A DNA stretch of 64,000 nt from Candidatus Poribacteria bacterium (GTDB lineage Bacteria > Poribacteria > WGA-4E > WGA-3G): positions 1 to 64,000 of the forward strand of contig JAAXHL010000016.1 in the NCBI GenBank assembly GCA_012270865.1, given 5' to 3'. Shown here piece by piece: positions 53,189 to 60,826 of the stretch. The notes beneath the pieces were generated by a model. The model made no database searches and was not told the origin of the DNA. It was given only the letters and a program-made list of their open reading frames with translations. Each line of letters starts with the position of its first letter. The first letter of the stretch is position 1. The translations under genes were made by a program, and so were the position numbers.

Positions 53189-54360
53189 TAGATTTCTCCT
53201 TGATATCCGCGAGTATCATCTAACATAAATTCTTTATCAGGATACATAGTATAGATAAAAGGTGAATGTGTTGCTACAAAAAGTTGGTTGGTTGTTGCCT
53301 GTTCAAGGAGAGTCGGTAAGAGCAGTCCTTGCCAATCTACGTGCAAGCTTAATTCCGGTTCATCAATGAAAATAGATGTATTTTCGCTAAAAGCGTTGTA
53401 ACACAGGAAACTGAGCATCTGCTTTTCGCCGGAAGATAGTTTGTCAGAAGATATAGCATTTTTTATTACCTCAACCGTAATTCCATCTCCTCCTTCCTCT
53501 AAAGTAATTCCATCGGTAGTTTCTCCATGAGCAACCTGTCCAGTAACACGAATCGCGTCATATCGTAGAATCTTCCGAGTCAACTCTGACAACACAGAAA
53601 ACGGCTTACTCAACTGTTCTCGTTCCTCATTAACTTTCTGAATAGCGTTCAGGACAACCGAAGGATCTTGAGGAATCTCAGAAATTTTGTCTTTATCTGG
53701 ATTGTTTTGTATTTTTTGTGAAATCTCTTCCAATACCTGTGACTGGCGTGTGCTGATTTCTGCATAAATATCCGCGTATTTCTGCGTGAGTAGTTCACGA
53801 AGATCCTCTGTTGAGATCGAAGCGATGAATTGGTGTCCGTCGATTGACACCTCATCAGAAAATCTTGACATCGAGTCTTGAAGCATTTCTGGCGCGGAAA
53901 TGCGAAACATCATTTCACTGTCCGTTGCGACTCTCGAAAAACCGCCCTCAATTCTTCTAAAGGTTGGGAAAAATAAGCTCCGCTTGGTCGTTCGCGCGAT
54001 ACGCTTTTCAAGTGCATTTATCCAGTCCACATCCTTCCGGTTGATCCCTCCGGTCTCCGCGTCGATGACAATAAATTCGGACGATCCTTCTTCTTTCCCA
54101 AACTTATAATCAAGCATAACTTGATCGGGTTTAACGCGCTCCATACTTAAAGCGAACAAGTCAGTTTGAATTGCAATGGAACGAAACGGAACTTCAAGCA
54201 CAATTTGCTGTAGATTGCCGCTTATGAAGTACCATATCAGTTTTAACAGAGTTGTTTTGCACGAACCGTTTGGGCCGGTAAACATATTCAAATCTTCATT
54301 GAACTTGAATTCATCATCAAGTCGTTTATTGAGTCCCTTAACTTTAAGGTATCGTATCAT
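53188..54360 (-). CDS. ABC/OLD-type ATPase, AriA-like (PARIS-type defence)
   Basis: A 390-residue AAA_15/21-type ATPase. Walker A reads GPNGSCKT at 29-36: the glycine before the catalytic lysine is Cys34, confirmed by the TGC codon. The ABC signature LSSGEKQ lies at 308-314, Walker B SIFIDEPELSLH with Asp333/Glu334, and the switch THSPF at 364-368. The middle carries a coiled coil (about 195-245). In PARIS, AriA forms the sensor scaffold that holds AriB. GAGGT stands 8 bases before the ATG. The 556-residue gene ends 45 bases upstream in the same direction. Confidence 0.75.
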   Translation of the reverse strand: MIRYLKVKGLNKRLDDEFKFNEDLNMFTGPNGSCKTTLLKLIWYFISGNLQQIVLEVPFRSIAIQTDLFALSMERVKPDQVMLDYKFGKEEGSSEFIVIDAETGGINRKDVDWINALEKRIARTTKRSLFFPTFRRIEGGFSRVATDSEMMFRISAPEMLQDSMSRFSDEVSIDGHQFIASISTEDLRELLTQKYADIYAEISTRQSQVLEEISQKIQNNPDKDKISEIPQDPSVVLNAIQKVNEEREQLSKPFSVLSELTRKILRYDAIRVTGQVAHGETTDGITLEEGGDGITVEVIKNAISSDKLSSGEKQMLSFLCYNAFSENTSIFIDEPELSLHVDWQGLLLPTLLEQATTNQLFVATHSPFIYTMYPDKEFMLDDTRGYQGEI

Positions 54361-54405
54361 CTGTTTTACCTCACAGAGATAGTTTCCAACATAAAATCTG
54401 AAAAC

Positions 54406-56076
54406 CTATGAAATCTCCAGTTTTTCCTTGCAATGCCGTGCGAGCAGTTTCATCTCTTCTATAACCTGGGTCTCAGTCTTTATCAATTGATTGAAGAAAG
54501 GTGGTGTAGGCTGTCTGTTAAGGAGCCTGTCAAAGAAACCGCGCTGTGCTGGTATCCCGAAATCTGAAACGCCTGTACGTGTCGGTTCTGTCCCCAAATA
54601 TTCAATTGAAAAATAGTGCGCAACCTTCGCTTCGGTAACCTCGCCTTCGTGGATACTACCGGTGTTCCGCCGTCCATGGTTCACGGCATAGACTCTACCA
54701 CTCATCCGGCTGAGGACGGTATAACCGCCTGCATCAACGGCTTCATTCCAGCATTTCTCGAATCCATTGTTAGGTAAGCGTTCACGAAGTTCTTCCGCGG
54801 AACGGACGACGAACTTGTTTTGATGCGGCGTTTTGACAATAAGGAATTCTTCATCTTCCTGCTCCGAAGCGGGTTGCCCTACGAGCAGGTCAACGGAGTC
54901 CAGCGTCCAGACAACGCCGTTTCGGATGCCTTTCGCCGAGTTATGATGCCTTTCAACAAAATCACCGTTCAGTGGGTGCAAACGATAAGCACCGTTATTG
55001 TTAAAGGTCTCGCGCAATTTGCGGCGGTGTTCTATGACAGAAAACCGCTTTTTAGAGATCGGTATTTCGAGTCGGAGTGTGTACCCCGTGTGTAACTCGG
55101 TTGTGAGGTTCAGTTGGGATTGACGAAGGTCCGCTAAACGCGTGAGTGCCGTCTGGCTTTTTGATAGGACGCGTCCGATCAAGTACTGGCGGCGCAGTGC
55201 CGGAATCTCCGAAGCGAGGCATTCGAGCGTTGGCGCGTCCAGTTGTTCGAGCATAATTTTGTGTTCCCATCGGGTGCCGCGCTCGTGTGCAAGGATCTGG
55301 AATTGTTGTGTATCGCCACTCGTTCGGATATAACCGAGTGCTGTCCACGGATCAAAGGTTGCGCGATAGTTACCACTGGTTTCCGCATCCCCTGCTAAGA
55401 CGCAATCTCGCCGTTCATATCGGGAATAGAGTCCGAATTGGAATTCAAAGTCTTGGTAGGGTGCCAAGGCCTCTCGTAGATCGCGTGCGAACTCGCTGCC
55501 GCGCGCAAATCGCTTGAAAATTTGCTCAGTGCGCTGTGGCTGATTCAAGGCATCAAGGAATGTCCCGATTGGGATACCACCTTCTTCGACACCTTCATTT
55601 TCGCTTTTTCCGAAAACCTTAGTCTTCGTCTTGAACGGTGGATTCCGGAGCGACACATCGCGTTGTGAGACGAGTTGTACCGCCGCATCATCTGCTACAT
55701 CTTTGAGCGCGGGTGCGTCACCGAGAATTTCTGCGAGTTTGGCATCGTCTATCTTTTCTGTCAAATCAACGCCCCGTTTGAGTTCAGCAAAATGGATAAT
55801 ATCGTCGCAACTATACTGGAGCGGCGCGCTTGAAGAGAGGTTATCGTAGTTAGATCGATGGAAGCGGATTCGCGGTTTGATGCGAAAGACGGGAGTGAGT
55901 CCATAATCTTTCAGCAAAACGTACAACGTGACAGTATAAGAATCCGCGTGGACCTTCTGCGCCAAAATACGGTCAGGTTTCGCGTCGCCTTCCACGATTA
56001 ACCGCTCCTGGACGAGACGGCTATCGTTGCCGAAAATCATCATCCGATGTTCTTCCCTGTTATCATCTACTAACAT
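54406..56076 (-). CDS. Unrecognised 556-residue protein upstream of the PARIS-like pair
   Basis: Not recognised. It is soluble, without signal peptide or membrane segment. N-terminal ~100 residues contain LIVEGDAKPDRI and FRIKPRIRFHRSNYDNL, then a helical linker (about 105-190). The middle (about 200-280) has LYSRYERRDCVL, YRATFDPWTALGYI and HERGTRWEHKIML, and a later half has LRLEIPISKKRF and FLIVKTPHQNKFVVR. The alternating R/E/K strand pattern faintly recalls CYTH/VTC tunnel enzymes, a weak guess. GGAGGG stands 9 bases before the ATG. Spacing of 45 bases to the AriA-like gene allows a shared operon, so it may be a third member or simply a neighbour. Confidence 0.7.
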   Translation of the reverse strand: MLVDDNREEHRMMIFGNDSRLVQERLIVEGDAKPDRILAQKVHADSYTVTLYVLLKDYGLTPVFRIKPRIRFHRSNYDNLSSSAPLQYSCDDIIHFAELKRGVDLTEKIDDAKLAEILGDAPALKDVADDAAVQLVSQRDVSLRNPPFKTKTKVFGKSENEGVEEGGIPIGTFLDALNQPQRTEQIFKRFARGSEFARDLREALAPYQDFEFQFGLYSRYERRDCVLAGDAETSGNYRATFDPWTALGYIRTSGDTQQFQILAHERGTRWEHKIMLEQLDAPTLECLASEIPALRRQYLIGRVLSKSQTALTRLADLRQSQLNLTTELHTGYTLRLEIPISKKRFSVIEHRRKLRETFNNNGAYRLHPLNGDFVERHHNSAKGIRNGVVWTLDSVDLLVGQPASEQEDEEFLIVKTPHQNKFVVRSAEELRERLPNNGFEKCWNEAVDAGGYTVLSRMSGRVYAVNHGRRNTGSIHEGEVTEAKVAHYFSIEYLGTEPTRTGVSDFGIPAQRGFFDRLLNRQPTPPFFNQLIKTETQVIEEMKLLARHCKEKLEIS

Positions 56077-56233
56077 AGATATACCCTCCGTTGACTCATA
56101 TAATGGAATTATTTAGACATTATGAATAGGCAGAGTTATAAACCTCACAGCGAAGGAGGGGTTATTATTCCCAGAAGCGTCAACTTACTTTTGGGTTTTA
56201 GTATAAAAACGATACCGCTGTGTCTTGGTTACC

Positions 56234-57208
56234 CTATGTTCCTTCAAACCGTTGGCGTGCGAGTGCTGCTGCACCGAGGATTCCCGAATTGTCTCCGAGT
56301 TTTGCACGTACGATTTGGACACCGTTTAGCGTATCCGGGAGCGCGTATTTTTCTGCGTAGGTTCGGATATTGTCTATGAACGTGTCGTCAAGTGCCTCAA
56401 CAACGCCGCCGCCTAATACAATCATCTCCGGATTCAGGAAATTCACTATAGAACCGATACCTATTCCGAGGTATTTGGTTGCTTTTTTGAATACTTTCAA
56501 AGTGAGTTTATCGTTTGCTTGAATCGCCTTCACCAATACGCCGCTCCGAATGATTTTGAGATCGCCGTCGGTGAGTTTAGTAAGCACACTCTTTTTTCCC
56601 TTTTTCTTAATCGCCTTCCGAAATTGCTTTGCCATAGCAGTTCGGCTTGCGATTGCCTCTAAACAGCCACGCGTGCCGCAACCACACCGGGGTCCGTCGG
56701 CTTTAACAATGATGTGTCCAACTTCACCAGCCGTTTTACTCGCGCCGTGGAATAACTCACCTTTTAAAATGATACCCCCACCGATGCCGGTACCAACAAA
56801 AATGCCGACAACATTCTGGACACCTTGTGCAGCACCGAAGGCGTGCTCACCGAGCGTTCCGACATTCACATCATTATCTACAAATGTAGGAAACCCGGTA
56901 CGCGCTTCAAGTTCAGCCTTGAGTGGAACGTCCCGCCAACCGAGATTCGGTGCAAAAATAACGACGCCTGTTTCTGGATCGAGGGGTCCCGGTGCCCCGA
57001 TTCCGATCGCCTGTATTGATGCATTGTCAACGTTTGACTTATTGATCGCCTTTTCGATAGATTCAGCGATCCGATCAATCACGGCAGATGTCTGTTCGTC
57101 CGCTTTTGTTGAAACTTTGGCTGTCCCTAAGATATTACCTTCCGCGTCAATGACAGCGGATAAAATCTTGGTGCCACCCATATCGACACCGACAACGTTG
57201 GTGCTCAT
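56234..57208 (-). CDS. ROK-family sugar kinase (glucokinase-like)
   Basis: A 324-residue ROK kinase that phosphorylates glucose or a related sugar with ATP. The N-terminal phosphate loop VGVDMGGTKI lies at 6-15, the sugar-binding FVDNDVNVGTLGE at about 108-120, EVGHIIV (about 165) with the metal His, the zinc motif CGCGTRGCLE (about 178-187), and the second ATP loop VLGGGVVEA (about 267-275). No helix-turn-helix precedes the kinase domain, so it is an enzyme and not a repressor. Length is normal. It stands in line with the CHAD genes but has no clear pathway partner. Confidence 0.9.
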   Translation of the reverse strand: MSTNVVGVDMGGTKILSAVIDAEGNILGTAKVSTKADEQTSAVIDRIAESIEKAINKSNVDNASIQAIGIGAPGPLDPETGVVIFAPNLGWRDVPLKAELEARTGFPTFVDNDVNVGTLGEHAFGAAQGVQNVVGIFVGTGIGGGIILKGELFHGASKTAGEVGHIIVKADGPRCGCGTRGCLEAIASRTAMAKQFRKAIKKKGKKSVLTKLTDGDLKIIRSGVLVKAIQANDKLTLKVFKKATKYLGIGIGSIVNFLNPEMIVLGGGVVEALDDTFIDNIRTYAEKYALPDTLNGVQIVRAKLGDNSGILGAAALARQRFEGT

Positions 57209-57234
57209 CTCTTAATAGTCTCCCGTTGAATTGG

Positions 57235-57771
57235 TTATGTTACCAGAAACGATAACAGTTTCCGTTTAAAGTCTGCTGCGGAGAGTTGTTCCCATTTTTC
57301 CAAAAATTTTTCGTAATCCGCTTTTCGGGTCTCTCTCGTCTGATTAATATGTTTAGCGATACCGTCTTTCTTTGTAGCGGATAGGGACAGCGGTGCCACA
57401 ACGTCCGATGTTGATGGATGCTTATAATCCGTCAAAACCTGTAAGACCACATCGCAGTCGTGGATGTCGCCGAGGATCTCTTGCAAATCGACAATCACGG
57501 CGAGGAATTCAGCAAAATGTTTATCGTCTGCCATTACCGTTTCTTTAGGATATTCTTTTGGAAACTCGTAAACGACGCGAAAGAGTTCCATCGTATAACG
57601 TAAACGTTTGATCGAAATTCGCATGTTATGGAGTTCTTCACGCCTCGCTGCATCCCGAATGAACGGTTCCCACGTATAGACCTCTTCGACCTTCTGTGAC
57701 AAAATAATACGAGCATTTTCGCGATAACTGCCCAGCGGTTTAACGCCACTGATTTTGTGTGCTTTCGCCAT
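57235..57771 (-). CDS. CHAD-domain protein, C-terminal-like half
   Basis: A 178-residue helical CHAD protein. Its conserved basic helix reads HNMRISIKRLRYTMELF (about 48-64), the His/Arg motif that binds polyphosphate. CHAD proteins usually have two such bundles in one chain of ~300 residues; here one bundle forms a separate protein, and the second is the next gene upstream. The start follows CCGCAAGG from a leader repeat, which supplies the Shine-Dalgarno. Partners would normally be CYTH phosphatases or polyphosphate granules; none is recognised with certainty here. Confidence 0.78.
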   Translation of the reverse strand: MAKAHKISGVKPLGSYRENARIILSQKVEEVYTWEPFIRDAARREELHNMRISIKRLRYTMELFRVVYEFPKEYPKETVMADDKHFAEFLAVIVDLQEILGDIHDCDVVLQVLTDYKHPSTSDVVAPLSLSATKKDGIAKHINQTRETRKADYEKFLEKWEQLSAADFKRKLLSFLVT

Positions 57772-57860
57772 TTTTTATTTTACCTTGCGGTTCGATGAGG
57801 TGGGTTAGAGACTTTCAAGTTCGTCTCCGTATATCTGTTCTCCATTACATTACGAACTAC
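57769..57860 (-). repeat. CCGCAAGG leader repeat between the CHAD genes
   Basis: On the minus strand: GTAGTTCGTAATG, AGATATACGGAGACG, then CATCGAACCGCAAGGTAAA and an A run to the ATG of the CHAD gene. The layout and 3' end match the 123-bp tandem unit before the methyltransferase at 21371. Confidence 0.6.
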
Positions 57861-57870
57861 ACGCCTCGGT

Positions 57871-58350
57871 TTACTTTAAATCCGTTCCTACAAAGAATTC
57901 CAAAAACTTAGTCTCAAAACCGGTCGCTTCCAGTTCGGTAAAGAGCGTTAGCATCGGTTTTCTGGCTTCTTCTCGTTCACGTTGTAGATGCAAAATGAGT
58001 TCTCGGATGTCTGCCTGTTCCGCTTCAGGCAAAGTACCTAACGTTTTCTGAAAACGATCAATAAGAACATCAAGGTCCCGGACGGCTCCCATCGTTTGCG
58101 TTATCGCTTTTACCTTCTGATAGTGTTTTCGGAACGATTTCTTCGAAAAACAGTCGGCGAAATTATCCATGGCATTGCGTAGACGTCGCGAAGTGACACG
58201 CATATCGTGGACAAATTCAATGTCATGTCCCTCCTTGGCTCCGTCTTTATAAGACATCATTTCGTGGAAATAATTCACGATTATCTCTCGTGCACAGGTT
58301 TCCAACGTTTCATCAGGCGAGATCGCCTCAATTTTCGCTTTTATGGACAT
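57871..58350 (-). CDS. CHAD-domain protein, N-terminal-like half
   Basis: A 159-residue CHAD protein. The opening (helix with REIIVNYFHEMM at about 22-33) and VHDMRVTSRRLRNAMDNF (about 48-65) are typical for the N-terminal bundle of full-length CHAD proteins, followed by KVKAITQTMGAVRDLDVLID (about 80-99). It ends soon after one bundle, where a full-length member would continue. The second half seems to be coded 99 bases downstream, with a leader repeat between. Split or separate half-proteins could pair. No strong Shine-Dalgarno is visible. Confidence 0.78.
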   Translation of the reverse strand: MSIKAKIEAISPDETLETCAREIIVNYFHEMMSYKDGAKEGHDIEFVHDMRVTSRRLRNAMDNFADCFSKKSFRKHYQKVKAITQTMGAVRDLDVLIDRFQKTLGTLPEAEQADIRELILHLQREREEARKPMLTLFTELEATGFETKFLEFFVGTDLK

Positions 58351-58464
58351 TGTTCTAAGCCTCTTGTTCGCTTCTACTAAAATAAGAAAATCTTCGCTAA
58401 CAAGAAATAGGAAAAAATACTAAACACGTCAATCGCAGTCGTGACAACGATTTTGACCCTTGCC

Positions 58465-59550
58465 TCAAGATTTTGTTTGTTGACGGAGTAGATGGTCTGT
58501 GAGGACAAGTGCCGCCATCGCCTCGACAATCGCGGGGGCACGTACCAACACACACGGGTCGTGTCGTCCGCTCGCCTCCAACCTCACCTCGTTTCCGTCT
58601 ACATCGACCGTCTGTTGCGGTTTACCGATTGTCGCCGTCGGCTTGAATGCGACTTGGAACATGATGTTTTCGCCGTTTGAGATGCCGCCTTGGGTGCCGC
58701 CGGAGTTGTTCGTGCGGGTCCGAACGCGTCCCGTTTCACCCTCTTTTTCCATATAAAAAGCATCGTTATGTTCGGAACCCGTCATTGTCGTGCCGTCAAA
58801 CCCTGACCCGATTTGGAAACCCATCGTTGCCGGGAGCGACATCATCGCCTTCGCCAAGTCTGCCTTGAGTTTGTCAAAGACCGGTTCACCGAGTCCGACG
58901 GGAACGTTACGGGTTACCGATTCGATGACCCCGCCGAGCGAATCGCGATCGCGTCGTGCCTGATCGATACGTTCCGCCATTTTAGGACTCACAATCGGGT
59001 CCGGACACCGCACAGGACTTGATTCTATCTCGTCAAGCGTTACCGTGTCCATGTCCACTTCAGCTGCGAGTGTATGAATCTGTTTGACATAGGCAAGCGT
59101 TTCGGTTCCAGATTTCTCACGCAGGATCTGCTTCGCTATCGCGCCTGCAGCGACGCGACCGATGGTTTCTCGGGCACTCGCTCTGCCGCCGCCTTGCCAG
59201 TTCCGGATGCCGTACTTCTGTTGATACGTGTAATCGGCATGCGAAGGTCGGTAGAGGTCTTTTAGATGGTCGTAAGCTGCGGGGCGCGCGTCCTTATTCC
59301 ATACCAGCATGGAGATAGGCGTTCCGAGCGTTTTACCTTCAAAGACACCGGAGAGTATTTCAACGGCATCGCCTTCCTGACGCGGTGTCGTCAGATGGCT
59401 CTGCCCCGGCTTCCGACGATCAAGTTCAAATTGTATTGCGGATGTGTCGAGGTCAATCTGTGGAGGACATCCGTCAACGACAACGCCGACAGCACCTCCG
59501 TGCGATTCTCCCCAAGTCGTAATCCGAAAAAGGTGACCGAACGTATTCAT
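58465..59550 (-). CDS. aroC: Chorismate synthase
   Basis: A 361-residue FMN-dependent enzyme for the last shikimate-pathway step, converting EPSP to chorismate. The three family signatures are present: [14 protein letters not shown] (about 14-27), the [17 protein letters not shown] segment (about 123-139) and [19 protein letters not shown] (about 330-348). The [11 protein letters not shown] block (about 284-294) is also clear. Length is normal. It is divergent from the M50-like gene, with a repeat element in the gap; no other aro gene is near. Confidence 0.96.
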   Translation of the reverse strand: MNTFGHLFRITTWGESHGGAVGVVVDGCPPQIDLDTSAIQFELDRRKPGQSHLTTPRQEGDAVEILSGVFEGKTLGTPISMLVWNKDARPAAYDHLKDLYRPSHADYTYQQKYGIRNWQGGGRASARETIGRVAAGAIAKQILREKSGTETLAYVKQIHTLAAEVDMDTVTLDEIESSPVRCPDPIVSPKMAERIDQARRDRDSLGGVIESVTRNVPVGLGEPVFDKLKADLAKAMMSLPATMGFQIGSGFDGTTMTGSEHNDAFYMEKEGETGRVRTRTNNSGGTQGGISNGENIMFQVAFKPTATIGKPQQTVDVDGNEVRLEASGRHDPCVLVRAPAIVEAMAALVLTDHLLRQQTKS

Positions 59551-59596
59551 CTATTTACACTGTCGCACACTATAGGTGCGCCTTTTACTTTTAGAA

Positions 59597-59626
59597 TTGT
59601 ATATTTTAGGTATCTTGTGATATACT
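59597..59626 (+). promoter_or_regulatory. Possible promoter of the M50-like gene
   Basis: TTGTAT (59597-59602) and TATACT (59621-59626) are 18 bases apart, with TGA before the -10. A TIR-bounded element lies between it and the gene, so it would be transcribed into a ~230-base leader. Confidence 0.4.
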
Positions 59627-59670
59627 ATAACAGATTCACTCGGAAAATGCAAGCATTTTTCGGTGCTGCT

Positions 59671-59812
59671 CAGGGTTATTTAGTTTTAAACAAATTGTCG
59701 GGTTGTCTCAATTTTTGGATTTTCCTTTTCAGTCCCGGTGCGGTTCCAAACCGCACCTACCGGGTCTGGGGTGTCAAAATTGGACGAAAAAGACGAAAAC
59801 TAAATCGTCCTG
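59671..59812. repeat. CAGG..GATTTAG TIR element
   Basis: The left end CAGGGTTATTTAGTTTT and the right end, read inversely as CAGGACGATTTAGTTTTC, are inverted repeats. The interior matches 15771-16011 except that it has a single hairpin core, GTGCGGTTCCAAACCGCAC, in place of the 35-bp tandem array. An open frame running through it into the M50 gene is a by-product. Confidence 0.75.
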
Positions 59813-59858
59813 GGTGTTGCTTGCGAACCGAAACGTGCTATTGAAAAGAAGGGAACCC

Positions 59859-60551
59859 ATGCTATCGCTTTTTAAACGGTATATTGCACTGCTTCTAATC
59901 TTTATCGTCATCGTGTTTCTGTGGGACACGCTGGTTGTATATCCGTTGAAAATCTTTGTCGTGTTCATGCATGAGGTGAGCCACGGACTTGCCGCAATCG
60001 TAACCGGTGGTAGCGTCGTCGAAATTCAGGTTAACCCACAACAGGGTGGACACGCGCTCACGCAAGGTGGTTCTCGCTTTTGGACGCTGACTGCAGGTTA
60101 TCTCGGCAGCCTCCTCTGGGGCGGACTCATCCTACTTCTCGCAGCAAGAACACATTTTGACAAAGCGATTAGTATTTTGGTCGGTTTAGGGATGGTGGCG
60201 ATCTCTATCGGCTTCGGTGAAAGCACATTTACCTACCTGTTCGGCATCGGTTTCGGGGTCGTATTGCTCGCTGTCGGGTTTTTTCTGCCAGAGGTTGTTA
60301 ACGATTGGATTCTACGTGTTATCGGTGTAACGAGTTGCCTTTACGCGATTCTTGACATCAAAAGCGATGTCTTAGACAGGGCTCACCTCCGTTCAGATGC
60401 ACGGATGCTCTCGGAAGTGACGGGCCTTCCAACTGAGTTCTGGGGCATCCTGTGGATTCTCGTCGCAATTGCACTTACGTTATGGTTTCTTTATCTCGCT
60501 GGTAAACCCACTACGGCTGACCAGCCGACTTCTACCGATGAAGATTTATAG
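59859..60551 (+). CDS. M50B-like membrane metallopeptidase-family protein
   Basis: A 230-residue membrane protein. HEVSH at 38-42 gives the zinc HExxH motif, preceded by a hydrophobic segment; four or five further hydrophobic segments follow, and a GGHALTQGGSR segment comes at about 63-73. The pattern is that of the small M50B-like family, whose eukaryotic and bacterial members are poorly studied. A second zinc Asp motif (NxxPxxxxDG) typical of site-2 proteases is not seen, so peptidase activity is uncertain. The ATG at 59859 is preferred over one 52 codons upstream because AAGGGAA precedes it and the extension is repeat-coded. Confidence 0.78.
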   Translation: MLSLFKRYIALLLIFIVIVFLWDTLVVYPLKIFVVFMHEVSHGLAAIVTGGSVVEIQVNPQQGGHALTQGGSRFWTLTAGYLGSLLWGGLILLLAARTHFDKAISILVGLGMVAISIGFGESTFTYLFGIGFGVVLLAVGFFLPEVVNDWILRVIGVTSCLYAILDIKSDVLDRAHLRSDARMLSEVTGLPTEFWGILWILVAIALTLWFLYLAGKPTTADQPTSTDEDL

Positions 60552-60570
60552 TCGTTTGTGGCGCACTTAT

Positions 60571-60792
60571 TTAGCCAAACGGACTAAATTGGCCCGGCGA
60601 TATACCACTAAAAAAAAGAAACCAGACACAGAGACCTAACAGAAAAAGCGGCACGCAAATCAGGAGGATGAGGATGAAGCACCCCCACATCCATGAGCCT
60701 CCGGATTTCGCAGCAGTTGATAGCCGCGCAAGCAACATACCACCACATATCATGATGATAACGATGAAACCGAATACCGCCACTGTCAACAT
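60571..60792 (-). CDS. Small membrane protein of unknown function
   Basis: A 73-residue protein with two hydrophobic segments (about 1-21 and 33-60) and a short polar loop with SGGSW. Not recognised. The ATG at 60790-60792 is chosen because GGAGGAG stands about 10 bases upstream; a longer frame of 108 codons begins inside the coding region of the divergent DUF6785-like gene and is less likely. Convergent with the M50-like gene. Confidence 0.6.
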   Translation of the reverse strand: MLTVAVFGFIVIIMICGGMLLARLSTAAKSGGSWMWGCFILILLICVPLFLLGLCVWFLFFSGISPGQFSPFG

Positions 60793-60826
60793 TTCTTGTC
60801 GTCTCCTCCCGCGAATGTAATCTAAT

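Noticed and set aside
56550..57215. 221-codon open frame on the plus strand opposite the ROK kinase
   Set aside because: Antisense shadow of a gene with all ROK signatures; the translation is Pro/Ser-rich and has no family pattern.
59703..59858. N-terminal extension of the M50-like protein by 52 residues
   Set aside because: The extension is coded almost wholly by the TIR repeat element, and a good Shine-Dalgarno supports the later ATG.
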